Below are positions 11,766-22,694 of a stretch of 64,000 nucleotides of DNA, one piece after another. Where the stretch lies: contig RWJK01001026.1 of NCBI GenBank assembly GCA_004335835.1, forward strand, positions 37,270 through 101,269, in the 5' to 3' direction. The translations under genes and the position numbers were made by a program. The stretch is from Scenedesmus sp. ARA3. Its lineage: Eukaryota; Chlorophyta; Chlorophyceae; Sphaeropleales; Scenedesmaceae. Numbering within the stretch: position 1 is the first letter of the stretch; each line of letters starts with the position of its first letter. A model generated the notes under the pieces. It made no database searches. It was not told where the DNA came from and saw only the letters and a list, made by a program, of their open reading frames with translations.

Positions 11766-12413
11766 AAGTCGTGCAGGGAAGCTGAGCTGCTGTGCCTGGA
11801 TCCTGCTGCTGCTGCTGCTGCTGATTCAGGGTCTGACAGCATGGGCTCCTGCAGCAATTGATAGTGAGCCTGCAACACCAAAAAAGATACAAACTTTAAT
11901 GAGCGGATTGCACAAACACCGTGCATGACCAGTGTACACTTTTTAGAACTACATTTATCAGTAAGGGCAATAATGATGGCGTCAAGGTGTGGATGGATGT
12001 CGTCCAGTGGCGATTCAACAAAACAAACCCCAGCAAGCCCTGCACCACCGCACCACAGACTCACTCACCATAGCAGAGACTGCCACGGTGCAACAGCACA
12101 CCACACTACACAAAAGCCGTGCAGCTGAACTGCTGGCAAAGTCATCCAGTGGCAGCTCCACACAACAATGCATAGAAACACAACACAGTCCAGCAAGCGC
12201 AAGCGTACTGCACTCACCACTGCAGAGACCGCCACGTCACTGTCCAGTGTTATCTTGACCCGCTCGTCAAACGGCATCGCAAACAGCATGCGCTGCAGCA
12301 CGCAGTGCAGCACCGGCTGCAGCCGCTTGCGCCCAGTCAGGCGCTGCACCTCACTGAACAGGGACAGCTGGTCACTGCTGGGCATTGGCGGGTCCAAGTA
12401 CGCATCTTCGTAC

Positions 12414-12446
<33 letters not shown>

Positions 12447-12487
12447 GCAAGATTTGGAGCTGACAAGGGGCTGTCAGAAACGCCCGT

Positions 12488-12532
<45 letters not shown>

Positions 12533-12642
12533 ATTGGTGGTGTAGGGGATTGTGCTGCTGCTGCCGCCGCTGAATTGCACGTCTTCGTCCTCTGAATCAT
12601 CATCTTCGCTGCCGGATGAGTCATCAGCATAACCAGCAGTAA

Positions 12643-12694
<52 letters not shown>

Positions 12695-12833
12695 AGGACG
12701 CTGAAGCTGCGCACTCAGCTGAGACGGCCCTAGCCCTGAACTACGCTGCTGCTGCTGCCGCTGCTGCTGTTGCACCTGCTGCTGCGCCACATCAGGTGAC
12801 CAATGCACATGGTTGCCTGTTGTGTCACTTTGC

Positions 12834-12869
<36 letters not shown>

Positions 12870-13880
12870 GGAATGTATTCGCCCTCCTGTTGGCTACTGC
12901 TGCCAAAGATGCTGCTGCCGTGGCTGTAGCTGAAGCTAGATCCCAGCACCACCCCTTGTGGAACACGAATGCCAGCAGCAGCAACCACCCCAGCTACCTC
13001 TGCCTCAGCCGCAGCCGCCGCAGCAGCTGCTGCTGCTCCAGGACCTGGTGTGTCAGAATTAGATTGACTGGGAGCTGTGTCTGCAGCAGCTGCAGCTGCA
13101 AAAGGAGACAGCTGCAGCAGCTGCTGCTGCCGCTGCTGTGCTGCCTGCCGCTGCTGCCGCCGCTGCTGCAGGTGGCCCAAGGTTTGCTGCAGCGTCTGCT
13201 GCAGAGCTGGCAGCTCATATAGCTGAGATAATGCATCTCCGAGGCAGTAGGTGCCGACTAGGTATGATGGCAGTACATCGCCAGCGATGAGCAGCGAGTC
13301 TTTTGCATTGCGCTCGCCTGAGGGCAGCAGGGGGTGTGCAGCAGCATTTTGAGGGTGGCAATGGGTGCAGTGTCAGTGTAGAGTACGTGTTGAGCGAGTG
13401 CTGAGCGAGTGTTGAGCGAGTGAGGGTTGAGTGAGGGTAAAGCTGGGTCAGAGGAGGGGGTGGGGTAGGGCAAGTGGTCAACACAAGCTGTGCACCTCTG
13501 CACTGTGCACTGCTGCAACAGGCAGGATGCGCGCAAGCCTACTGCTCTCCTGTTGACTGTCAGCATGTGCCAGTTCAGTGCATGGCTTGGATAGTAAACA
13601 ACACTTTACAGACAATGATGATACCGCCTGATACTATTACACCACAGCTGACACCACAGCTCACCTTTCCATCCCTCCTTGTAAATCTTGCGTTCCAGAA
13701 CAATCCTAGCAGGCGCCCAGGCGCCGTCATTGTGGCCAATCCAGCGCGCTTTTAGGGTTTGGGTGTTAGGCCTGAGGTATAGCCGCCCGTGGTACAGCTC
13801 TAAACCCTTGTTGTCAAAGTACACGGTGTGCAAGGTTGTGGCAAACCCTGCAAACTCCTGCAGCCTTTGCTGCCGCCTGT

Positions 13881-13924
<44 letters not shown>

Positions 13925-16167
13925 AGATCAACTGCTGCTGCTGCTGGCTGCTGCTGCTGCTGCTGCCATTGAGTGCCAAAGCCAGCCTGCTGCTGCTTCG
14001 ACCTGCTGCTGTTGCTGTTGCTGCTGCTGCTGCTGGCGCTGTGTGCCGTGCTTGGCAACAGTGGCATGTGCTGCAAGATGCGGTACATCACTGCTGATAC
14101 ATCTTCCTGTGCCACCCAGAACTTCCTGGTCAACCTCACAATGGGAACTAGATCAAGAACTCCCTGCTGCTGCTGTCATTGCTGATGCTGCTGCTGGCCA
14201 CATCTTCACGCCCACCTAACACTTGCTGCTGCTGCAGCAGGGCACTGCTGCTCCCCTTGCCAGCTTGACCACTGCTGCGGCCAGCACTGCTGCTGCTGCT
14301 GCTGCCTGCCAGTATGCCTGCGTGCAGGTGGTAGTAGCAGCTGCTGAGTGCCGCCCACAGGTACTGCCGCTGCTGCTCCTGCAGCCATGGTGTGCGCTGC
14401 AGGTGGTGCAGGTACAGGTGCCACATGGGGCTGTCAGGCAGGCACTGCAGCAGCAGGAGCAGCAGCAGCAGCAGCGGTGATAAGCCGTCAGCATCAGCAG
14501 CGCCATTGATCGTGTTCTTTTTTTAAGAGTGTCTCTGCTTACACGTGCAGTATGTGTAATGCACGCGGGCGCATTCGCATCTCAGTGCCAGAGCTTGCAG
14601 TGGCCTGCCCCATTTGCAACACTTACTTTGATGTTATATAACTGTTACTTTTTGCTTTCAAACTGTAGAATAATTCGCCCACCTTGTCGTGCTTCTTGAC
14701 GATCTTCACAAACCCGGTCTGGTTGAGGTGAATGAACTGCTCCAACGCCAGCAGCTGCTGCCCCAGCTGCTGTGCTTGCGCTTCCAGCTGCCGCCAATCC
14801 TGTTGCGCTAGCTGCGGCGCTGCTGCTGCCAGCGCCTCAAGCGACGCTGACAGCACGGCCGCATGTGCGTGTATGAAGTCGCGCACCTGCAGCAGCGGCA
14901 ACAGCAGCAGACGAAGACAGCGCTGTTGATGTTGTTGGCGGCTTGCTGTTGTAAGCAGCACACTTAACCTAATGAAGTGATCCTCATCAGTAATGCTGAC
15001 TAAACCGCACATTCTTTGTCAGATATAACCGTAATTCACAACAGCAAACTCGTAACTTAATTAGCAGCCAGCCAGCCTGCCACCTTGGCCAGGTCCTGCT
15101 GACTAAATTATACATATTCTTTCACAAAGATTGCTGTAGCCGTCATTCAAATAACAATCATGACATGTAAAGCAGCCAGCCGCCCACCTTGGCCAGGTCC
15201 TGCTGACTGAAATATACATATTCTCTTACAATTAATTGCTGCAGCCATCATTTACAACATATAACACAACAATCACGACATGTAGCAGCAGACAGCCTCC
15301 CACCTTGGCCAGGTCCTGCTGCAGCATCTGCAGGAACTGCTCCTGAGCAGTGCCAAAGGGAGCCAGCCCGTACGCAGAGAAAAACTGTGGCTGCTGCTGC
15401 TGCCGCTGCTGCTGCTGCTGCTGCTGCTGCTGAACACTGCTGCTATCATGCTGATGGGCACCGCTGCTTTGCTGCTGCTGCAATAATCCATGCAGCTCCT
15501 CATCTTGCTGCTGCTGTTGCTGCTGTTGCTGCTGCTGCGGCTGCACACTGCTGCTGCTGCTGCCCAGTTGTCCTGGGTGCCTGGGCGAGCCTGTGGCCAG
15601 TGCACGGGCTATAGACAAGCTGGTGGTCTGAGGGGTGGCTGCAAGGAAGTCCATTTCATCCTCACCAGCAGCTTGTGCCTGAACAACACAAAGCAGTAGC
15701 AGGGACAACGTTACTCAGATGCATGTTTCAGCCAGTTTGAGCAGTACATGCATCCTTGCTGTGCAGCGAATTACACATATCAAACCTGCTAAGGAGGTGT
15801 TGCTGCGCCTCACGCTGGGCACAGCTGCTTGAGCTTCCTCCGGAGAGCGTTGCAGAGTGATCAGTTCGTCTTCAACTTTAAAATTAGCAGCCTGCCAGTG
15901 GCATACGCTTCTTCTGCCTACATGTCATGCGCCACTCATACACGCACCTGCTTGAGCTTCTTTTTGAGCGCATTGTAGTCCAGGTAGTGCTGCCGCAGCT
16001 GTCACATGCTTGCAGATGCGTACTGTTGTTCAAGCACAGGCGGTGCTGCCACAGCCCAGCTGCCCCAGCCGCACCTGCTTGAGCTTCTTTTTCAACGCCT
16101 TGTAGTCCAGGTAGTGCTGCCGCCACTGCGGGGCCATGGACGCCTCCAGCTGGTTGGAGAACTTCAT
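8506..16167 (-). CDS. SPX-VTC-DUF202 protein (vacuolar transporter chaperone, Vtc2-4-like)
   Basis: Nine exons join in phase: 16167-16075, 15678-15304, 14886-14683, 14444-14216, 14147-13665, 13317-12218, 11869-10260, 9986-9684, 8725-8506, giving about 1538 residues. The N-terminus MKFSNQLEASMAPQWRQHYL, then DYKALKKKLKQ and later FIHLNQTGFVKIVKKHDK, is an SPX domain (inositol-pyrophosphate/phosphate sensor). The VTC polyphosphate-polymerase fold follows: RLTRKFWVAQEDV, YFDNKGLELYHGRLYLRPN, VLERKIYKEGWKGE, ERVKITLDSD, MPYALLKVSL, WSKFVHGCAVLLPEAV. The C-terminus has a DUF202 three-helix membrane domain (FYSEAIFLDWLRIAIT; RRVDDQVGPILMTA). Long Gln, Ser and Ala runs double the usual length. The family makes polyphosphate and moves it into acidic vacuoles. 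Two normally key VTC residues are changed (see findings). Intron 4 (14148-14215) is 68 bp and ends in TAG; it is required because the unspliced frame meets a stop. Exon boundaries of that intron are the least certain. Confidence 0.88.
8790..9060 (-). repeat. Tandem array of the 5' edge of the VTC terminal exon
   Basis: On the minus strand, CAG|GCGCGTCGACGACCAGGTG starts the last exon. The same acceptor plus about 30 exon bases recurs at about 8808-8836, 8912-8942 and 9023-9052, spaced about 105-110 bp, with recognisably related intron sequence between. All copies lie upstream of the terminal exon in transcription order. Confidence 0.85.
9450..9505 (-). repeat. Copy of the 3' end of VTC exon 8
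   Basis: The minus strand repeats the end of exon 9684-9986 (GTGGCGCAGCAAGCGGCTGC ... CGCTACAG|GTGCGT). The copy lies downstream of that exon within the intron. Confidence 0.8.
12055..12100 (-). repeat. Copy of the 3' end of VTC exon 6
   Basis: The minus strand of 12061-12090 reads CACCGTGGCAGTCTCTGCTA TGGTGAGTGA, matching the end of exon 12218-13317 and its GTGAGT donor. It lies inside the following intron. Confidence 0.7.
13382..13442 (-). repeat. Short minisatellite in VTC intron 5
   Basis: On the plus strand, GTTGAGCGAGTGCTGAGCGA and variants repeat four to five times. Non-coding. Confidence 0.7.
15075..15215 (-). repeat. Two copies of the 3' end of VTC exon 2
   Basis: Exon 2 ends CAGCAGGACCTGGCCAAG|GTGGG on the minus strand. 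Copies of this end with donor are at about 15079-15103 and 15186-15212, about 105-115 bp apart, in the following intron, with the downstream intron segment also repeated. Confidence 0.8.
15815..16003 (-). repeat. Two copies of the 3' part of VTC exon 1
   Basis: The minus strand of about 15949-15998 repeats the CAGCACTACCTGGACTACAA ... AAGCTCAAGCAG|GTGCG end of exon 1 with few changes. A shorter, more decayed copy is at about 15827-15855. Both lie in intron 1. Confidence 0.8.
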
Positions 16168-16175
16168 GCTGCTGC

Positions 16176-16215
<40 letters not shown>

Positions 16216-16248
16216 GCGCCGCCGCCACCGCTGCTGCTGCTGCTGCCG

Positions 16249-16283
<35 letters not shown>

Positions 16284-16308
16284 GCGCCGCCGCCGCCGCT
16301 GCTGCTGC

Positions 16309-16350
<42 letters not shown>

Positions 16351-16379
16351 CTGTTTCTACACCAGTGTCCCGGTGGCAA
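16164..16379 (-). promoter_or_regulatory. Possible uORF overlapping the VTC start codon (ATGA)
   Basis: An open frame of 71 codons starts MPPGHWCRNRE, continues through Gln, Arg, Ser, Gly and Ala runs, and ends with TGA at 16166-16164, overlapping the VTC ATG at 16167-16165. If the transcript starts upstream of 16379 this frame would be translated first. The transcription start is unknown, so it may simply be repeat DNA in the leader. Confidence 0.3.
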
Positions 16380-17712
16380 TGTGCCGCTGCTATAGGTTTG
16401 CTTATTGGGTATACATGACTGGCAGGAGCAAGGATACTGTGCTATTGCCTAGATTTGATCAGGTGGGTGGCTGCTTGCTGCTGAAGGAAAGAGAGCAGTA
16501 ATAGTGAATGGTTGCTGCTGCTGCTGTTGGATGGTGTCTGCTTCTGCTGCTGCTTCACGGTTCGGCAGGTTTTGCTGCGCAGCAGGCGCGGCTGTGGGCA
16601 CATGCTGCAGATGCATGTTCCTGCAAGTCTTTGGCCCGTTGCTGATCCATGAGTGGCGACATCTGCAGCAGTGGAACCGGTTCCATGGATTCAATACGGC
16701 AGGTGAGGACAGTCAGACTCAGTTTGACCCATTGCATGGGTTGCATGTGCTGTAGGCTGTTGTTACTGCCAACATGAGGTGCTGTCAGGCTGCAGGGTGC
16801 GGCAGCTGCTTGACTGTGAGCTAGACAGGCAGCTGCAGGTACAACAGCCTGCAGAGCCCTTTAGTTACAACATCGAACGTCGTTTATAGAAGAGGGGAAA
16901 GAGAGCTCTCGTGCTGCTCAACTGGACCGCAGGCAGTAGCACACCTGCAAGTCCAGCAGCAGAAGCACTTGACTAGAAAACAGCTGCAAGACAAACTGAC
17001 TATAGACGAACTTGTGTTGCCCTCAGAACAATGTTTTTGATGGTATACAAGTGTGGCGAAGCACTAGCGGCACTAGGTGCGGAACTGTGGATTCGAACAG
17101 TGCCACGGTGTCCAGGCAGTTTATAATGCTGGACTCAAATCCATGCATATAGCCGAAATCGACCGTCCCACAGTGACGGTTTTGCCTGTGAGGTAAGCAG
17201 CTGAGGCTTGCTGCTGTCAGTAGCACAGAAAGATTCGTTTAGTCATCCAGCAAGCTCTAACGCGACCATGCAAAGTTTTGCTTCAGCCAAAGTTTTCTTT
17301 AAGTCCTGAGTTTTGGTTGAATCATTCCAATCAAACCGCAGGCATCAAGCAATAACACTCACACTGTCACTGGACAAAGAACAGCGCCCATCCGACAGAC
17401 AACGACCACAGGCACGCTTCGAGCAAGTTAACAATGCACATCTTCGCCTTGCCAACTACTTTGCGCTCCACTCACTCACCCTACTTCATCCTCCATCTTC
17501 CACACTCTTGTTCTACTCTCCTACTCGAAGCATTTGAACTGCGTGCGCTTAAAAGACTCCACCAACACACAGCTTAGGGCAATACGTGCTTTGGAGACGG
17601 GCTGAACGCCCTGTCTGCGGCAGGCACCGCCACAAATGGCTTGCGGTGATGACAGTACACATGGTGCCCCAGCTGAGTGAACGGCTCTCAACAGACGCTT
17701 GAAAACTTGAAT
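16380..17712. other. Intergenic region between divergent VTC and ABCG genes
   Basis: No gene recognised. A plus-strand frame at about 16504-16755 contains VFGPLLIHEWRHLQQW between possible splice sites, but has no family I know. From about 16860 to 17710 the DNA is free of CTG runs and exon copies and probably contains the promoters of both genes. Confidence 0.45.
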
Positions 17713-19545
17713 ATGGCGGAATCACAGCTTGTTGTGCACATAGATGGAAACGGGCTGTCCTGCAGCACATCTAGCAGCTCAACTATTGACAGCCCTGCGG
17801 GATCCAAGCGCAACCGAGGACTGCTGGTTTGCTTCCAGGTACGTGATTGCTGATGCGATTGAGCAGCAGCGTAGGGCTGGCTTGGTGCACGCACTGCGCA
17901 GTTGGCGCGCCACGTGCTTGCTGCCCCGCCATTGCTGGAGTCCGCGTTAAGCCATCTCAGCGCGACGATGTTGCGCCTTCATCTTCCATGAACCATTTTC
18001 CATCTGAATGAAAAATGAATCTTGCTTGTATTCTTGCAGGATGTTGCGTACAGCATACCAGCCAAGGCTGGTGCAAAGCACACCATCATCACAGGCATCA
18101 CTGGCTACTTCGAGGCCGGCAAGATGACAGCAGTGGTGCGGCCTACGTACAGTTTTCACCTGAAGCATTTTTCAGGCTGCAATGCGGGTGCTTGCGCAGT
18201 GGCGACAGGTCCAGGCTAGCAGCTGACAATGAACAGGACTGCCGTCTGTGCCCGTGGTCTGTGTCCCACACCTCAGTGCTGTGCCTGTAAGCATCCTGTT
18301 TTCACCTTCTGCTGCGCAGATGGGGCTGCTAGATGTGCTGCAGGACAGCCCTGCTTTTCCGGCTGCTATCTGGCTGTTTTCACTGCTTTTCCGGCTGTTA
18401 TCTGGCTGTTTTGCCGGCTGCTAGAAAGTTTCACTGCTTTTCTGGCTGCTATCTGACTGTTCTCACCTTCTGCTGCGCAGATGGGGCCCAGCGGCAGCGG
18501 CAAAACCACCTTTCTGGATGTGTTAGCAGGCCGCAAGAGCAGCGGCAGCCTCTCCGGCACCATCCGCTATGGCGGGCTGCCGCCCTCTCGCAGCCTGCTG
18601 CGCAGAGCCACCGGATACGTTGAGCAGTTTGACACGCTGGTCGACTGCCTCAGTTGCCAGGAGATGCTGCTGTACACAGCGCAGCTCAAGCGCCCCCGCA
18701 GCGAGAGCATTGCAGCAAAGCAGGCAGCAGTTTCTCAGCTGCTGGGCAAGCTCGGGCTGGCTGGGTGTGCCAGCAGCCCGATCGGCAATACCCTAAAGCG
18801 CGGGATCAGCGGCGGACAAGCCAAGCGGCTAAACATTGGAATCGCGCTGATCACAGATCCGCGCGTGCTGTTCCTGGACGAGCCAACCTCGGGATTGGAC
18901 AGCTTCACGGCAAACGAGGTCATGCGCGTGGTTGCAGGGCTTGCAGCAGACGGCACCACTATTGCTACAACCATCCACAGCCCAAGCAGCTACTGCTACG
19001 GCTTGTTTGACAGGCTGCTGCTGCTGCTGGGAGGCAAGCTAGTGTACCTCGGAGGCGCTGGAGAGGATGCGATTGCATACTTCACAGCGACGTGCAGTGC
19101 GAGGCAGCCGCAGGTCGGAGATAACTTGGCTGAGTGGATGCTGGAGGCGGTCACGCAGGCTGGCAGGGACGGCAGCGACGGCAGCTTGGCGCAGGCGTAT
19201 CACAAGAGCCAGCAGTACCGGGTGAGTGGCAGTGGCTGGTATCTGGTAGCGGAATGTAGCAGCCAACCTGGAACAGATGGTGGTGCTCTGCAAGGAACAG
19301 CGCCTGCTACTGCTGCTTCCCGCTGCTCTCTGATGATGAACTTTGACCACCTGGTGCCGCAGACCAAACCAGGATCGGACGGTGGCCCTGTGCGAGGAGC
19401 AGCTGCAGCGGCGGATGCATAAGCAATGCAAGCAGTGCTTTCTCGTCTGATGGACCATGTGTCTCCTGTTTCTATGCTGCCGCAGGCCAACCTGGACCAA
19501 ATGATAGCACTGTGTGAGGAGCAGCTGCAGCGGGGAACACAAGCA

Positions 19546-19586
<41 letters not shown>

Positions 19587-20331
19587 TTGTAACAAACCTC
19601 TGCTGTGCCTCTGGTGCTGCTGCAGGCCAACGTGGACCAAATGGTAGCACTGTAAGAGGAGCACCTGCAGCGGCAAACACGAGCAATGCTGCCGCTGCTG
19701 CTGCTGCCTTGTAACAAACCTCTGCTGTGCCTCTGCTGCTGCCGCAGGCCAACCTGGACCAAATGGTAGCACTCTGCGAGGAGCAGCTGCAGCGGCGGGC
19801 ACGCAGCGCCACCCTGCAGGAGCTGTCAGCACTCAGTGCAGCAGAGGCACACGCAGCAGCAGCGCTGCAGACGATCAGCAGCAGCAGCAGCGGCAGTGGC
19901 AGCAACAGCAATGGCTACCGGGAGTGTGGCTGTGATGATGATGATGGGAGGCTGGGCAGCAGCAGCAGCTGCTTGGACTGCAACACGTATGTCACACCAG
20001 CCTGGTGGAGCCTCAAGGTGGGTGTGTCCCAGAGCAGTGTGTGATGTGTCCCGGCATGTCATAGTGTATGTGATAGAGAGGCAGCTGGGACACACCAGCC
20101 TGGTGGAGCCTCAAGGTGGGTGTGTCCCAGAGTAGTGTGTGATGTGTCCCGGTGTTATCACTGAGTGTGTGTAGCAGGTAGGCAGCTGGGACACACCAGC
20201 CTGGTAGAGCCTCATGGTGGGTGTGTCCCACAGCAGTGGCTGCTGACGGCAGCAGCAGCTGCAGCTGGCGTCTAAACTGTAGCTTGGATTGTCTTTTGGA
20301 GCGTGAACAGAAACTACGCACAATGTGCATG

Positions 20332-20379
<48 letters not shown>

Positions 20380-21955
20380 ATGCAGGTGCTGCTGCAGTAC
20401 CGCACGCTGCGCAACTACCGCACGCCGATGTATGTGCTGCCGCGGCTGCTGGAGAAGCTGCTGTTTGCTGCAGTGCTGCTGTCACTCTACTGGGGCAAGG
20501 TGCGTTGTATACACGAAAAGCAGTAGGCTGGCACTGTGCATAACAGGATGACCTTGGATTGAGAGGCTTGCATGTGCTGCCGTGGCTGCTGGAGAAGCTG
20601 CCGTTTGCTGCGGTGCTGCTGTCGCTCTACTGGGGCAAGGTGGGTTGCATAACTGAAAGCAGTAGGTTCACACTGTGCAGAGTGGGATGATCTTTGGCAT
20701 GATGTACCTGCCCAGCATTGGCAGGATGCCCCACAAACATCGATTATAACGCCATAACCATGGTTATGTTCGTTTTCCTGCCGTGCAAGGCACAGATTTC
20801 AGCACGCTCAACATCCCGGTTCTCTCCAGCCTGCTGTTCCTGGCTGGATGGTGCTGGCCCCAATCTGTGCAGCCATGATGTACCTGCCCAGCATGGGCAT
20901 GGACACCAAAAACAGCACTTTCAAAACCAGAACCCTAAACCCTACCATGGTGTTGTCCGTTTTTCTGCCGTGCAGGGTACTGACTTCAGCACGCTCAACA
21001 TCCCTGTGCTCTCCAGCCTGCTGTTCCTGATGGTGCTGGCCCCGATCTGTGCAGCCATGATGTACCTGCCAAGCATTGGCATGGAGCGCGCATTGTACAT
21101 CCGGGAGCGCAATGATGGCCTGTACCGGCCTGTTACATACCTGTTATTCAAGCTGTTAGATGAGCTGCTGATGATGGCACCAGTGACGGCGGGGACAACA
21201 GCAGCGGTGTTCTTCGCGTGCAAGCTGCAGGGGAGCTACCTGCTGTTCTGGCTGGTGCAATATGCCACACTCGCAAACGGCACAGGTGCGTCAGATATGC
21301 TGGATGTGTTAGACGTGTCACCTGCAACGTGTTTTTTACTGTGCTGGTGCGGTACGCTATGCTGGCAAACGGTGAAGCGCAAACATGTGTCTGGAAGTGC
21401 CCTCATTGACAAAAGGCGAGAAGGCTTGCTGTCTTGGGTGATGTGTGGGTGCATGACTCTGCACGAGACCGACATTGCTGCAGGGCAGCTACCTGCTGTT
21501 GTGGCTGGTGCAGTATGCCACACTCGCAAACGGCACAGGTGCGTAGAGTGTGTCCGAAGCTTGTGCAGTGCCTTGGACACACAATTGCATGCTAGTGCAT
21601 AGGGCAGCCGCTAGGGCAGCTACCTGCTGTTGTGGCTGATGCAGTACGCCACACTCGCAAACGGCACAGGTGCGTTACACTGTAACGTGACGTGCTGGAA
21701 TCTTGAGTAGTGTTGTTTTTGGATTGTCATGACACCTTTTGCATGCTAGTGCATAGGGCAGCTACCTGCTGTTCTGGCTGGTTTGATTACAGGTGCAGGT
21801 ATCAAATTTAGATAGGTTGGTGTCATCTGCCTGCCACTGAAGTCATCTGCCATCAGCTGCTTCGGCACTGGTCGCATCATGCCTGCTTGTGCCAGCTCCC
21901 AAAACGGGCCTGCCCAATTGGTGACATGGTGCTGCCATGGCTGCCTTCAGCACTG

Positions 21956-21996
<41 letters not shown>

Positions 21997-22005
21997 GGTT
22001 TCATA

Positions 22006-22037
<32 letters not shown>

Positions 22038-22619
22038 AGCTCTGGCGTACTTCCTGGCGAGCATCAGCCCCGGGCTGATGGTGGCGATGCCGCTGCTGTC
22101 ATTCGTGCTCATCGTGAGCCTGGTGTGCTGCGGCTTCATGATCCGCGTGGCAGTCATGCCGGTGTACTGGTGAGTGCCCTCATAATTAACCAGTACGAAG
22201 GCCACAAGCAGTGCCGCTGACAGCCTTGCTGCTGCTGCCACTTGCTGCCAAATCAATTGAACAGGTCCTGGGTTATGAGGGCCAACAAGGAGTTACTTGC
22301 AGCTGCACATCTGGATGCCCGCACACAGGTCTCACACTTGTTGTCTTTTCAATCTGCTGCTGCCGCTGTATCTTACTGTTGCAATCGCAGGTCCTGGGCA
22401 GTAAAAGCCAACGTGGTGCACTACAGCTGGGGTGCCCTCATGATCAACCAGTACGAGGGCCACAAGCAGTCCCGCCTGGGCAGCATGAATGTGCTGTCCT
22501 ACTTTGGCTTTGCTGCTGGCGATGCCTGGATGCACCTGGCGCTTGTGGTGGGCTTCTTCTTTGGCTGGTCCTTCCTGACATGGCTGGCCCTGGCCTACGC
22601 ACGCAATTACAAGCGCTGA
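17713..22619 (+). CDS. Half-size ABCG (WBC) transporter
   Basis: Eight exons join in phase: 17713-17838, 18040-18135, 18481-19221, 19748-20017, 20386-20499, 20976-21285, 22040-22169, 22391-22619, giving 671 residues, normal for a half transporter that must dimerise. The ATP-binding domain comes first: DVAYSIPAKAG, Walker A MGPSGSGKTT, signature ISGGQAKRLNIGIALI, Walker B VLFLDEPTSGLDS and H-loop TTIHSPSSY, all intact. An Asp-rich linker follows, then six predicted membrane spans beginning near LLQYRTLRNYRTPMYV and including SSLLFLMVLAPICAAMMYLP, ERNDGLYRPVTYLLFKLLDE and GLMVAMPLLSFVLIVSLVCC. The last exon ends LTWLALAYARNYKR. NBD-before-TMD order defines ABCG. Plant and algal members export lipids, hormones or xenobiotics; the substrate cannot be told. 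Introns 2-7 and the 3' flank carry many exon-edge copies. Confidence 0.92.
18317..18470 (+). repeat. Decayed exon 3 start and a ~30 bp minisatellite in ABCG intron 2
   Basis: TTCTGCTGCGCAGATGGGGC at 18308-18327 copies the acceptor and first bases of exon 3, followed by a remnant of the LDVLAG codons. It is followed by about four imperfect repeats of TTTTCCGGCTGCTATCTGGC. Confidence 0.7.
19262..19700 (+). repeat. Four decayed copies of the 5' start of ABCG exon 4
   Basis: Exon 4 begins CAG|GCCAACCTGGACCAAATGGT. Copies at about 19263-19300, 19363-19410, 19486-19545 and 19624-19675 keep parts of ANLDQMVALCEEQLQR with changes, frameshifts or a stop (TAA near 19653). Spacing is about 100-135 bp. 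A CTG run at 19547-19583 lies between copies. Confidence 0.85.
20085..20235 (+). repeat. Two copies of the 3' end of ABCG exon 4
   Basis: The exon end CACACCAGCCTGGTGGAGCC TCAAG|GTGGGTGTGTCCC recurs at 20091-20130 and 20195-20231, about 105 bp apart, together with the following intron segment ending in GCAGCTGGGA. Confidence 0.9.
20567..20648 (+). repeat. Copy of the 3' part of ABCG exon 5
   Basis: About 70 bases repeat CATGTGCTGCCGTGGCTGCT ... CTCTACTGGGGCAAG|GTGGGTTGC with only a few differences from exon 5. The reading frame is intact but there is no acceptor directly before it. Confidence 0.85.
20685..20915 (+). repeat. Two copies of parts of ABCG exon 6
   Basis: The segment 20786-20910 repeats the acceptor region (CCGTGCAAGGCACAGATTTC), ACGCTCAACATCCCGGTTCT and ATGATGTACCTGCCCAGCAT, with a small insertion that shifts the frame. 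A shorter fragment with ATGATGTACCTGCCCAGCAT lies at 20700-20719. Two telomere-like AACCCTA units at about 20930-20944 are incidental. Confidence 0.8.
21340..21800 (+). repeat. Copies of the 3' end of ABCG exon 6
   Basis: The exon end CTGTTCTGGCTGGTGCAATA ... GCAAACGGCACAG|GTGCGT recurs at about 21342-21380 (decayed), 21484-21545, 21615-21675 and 21757-21795 (truncated). Two of them are nearly perfect and keep the donor. Spacing is about 130-140 bp. Confidence 0.88.
22172..22300 (+). repeat. Two decayed pieces of ABCG exon 8 in intron 7
   Basis: CTCATAATTAACCAGTACGA AGGCCACAAGCAG at 22178-22210 copies the part of exon 8 encoding LMINQYEGHKQ. CAGGTCCTGGGTTATGAGGG at 22263-22282 copies its acceptor and start. 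Confidence 0.75.
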
Positions 22620-22694
22620 GCTGCAGCACAATGGCGCACTTCTCCTCAAGTGTGTGACAGGTGCAACAGCAGCAGTGCCAGCAGCGGTTCCAGC

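Larger units (their letters stand above)
10371..15540 (-). repeat. Coding CAG/AGC/GCA runs in the VTC gene
   Basis: Runs in the exons include 11092-11138, 11713-11765, 12415-12442, 12494-12531, 12642-12694, 12832-12868, 13886-13921 and 15390-15432. On the coding strand they are CAG-type and give mainly polyGln, with polySer and polyAla in other frames. Gln runs reach about 17 residues. Confidence 0.85.

Noticed and set aside
10692..11928. Plus-strand open frames of over 270 codons opposite the VTC exons
   Set aside because: They are shadows of CAG/CTG coding runs on the opposite strand; the minus-strand frame carries the VTC motifs.
16504..16755. Small plus-strand gene containing VFGPLLIHEWRHLQQW
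   Set aside because: Possible acceptor and donor flank it, but there is no recognisable family, no second exon, and it overlaps the likely VTC upstream region.
20926..20945. Interstitial telomere repeat
   Set aside because: Only two AACCCTA-like units within a decayed exon copy region; too short to mean anything.
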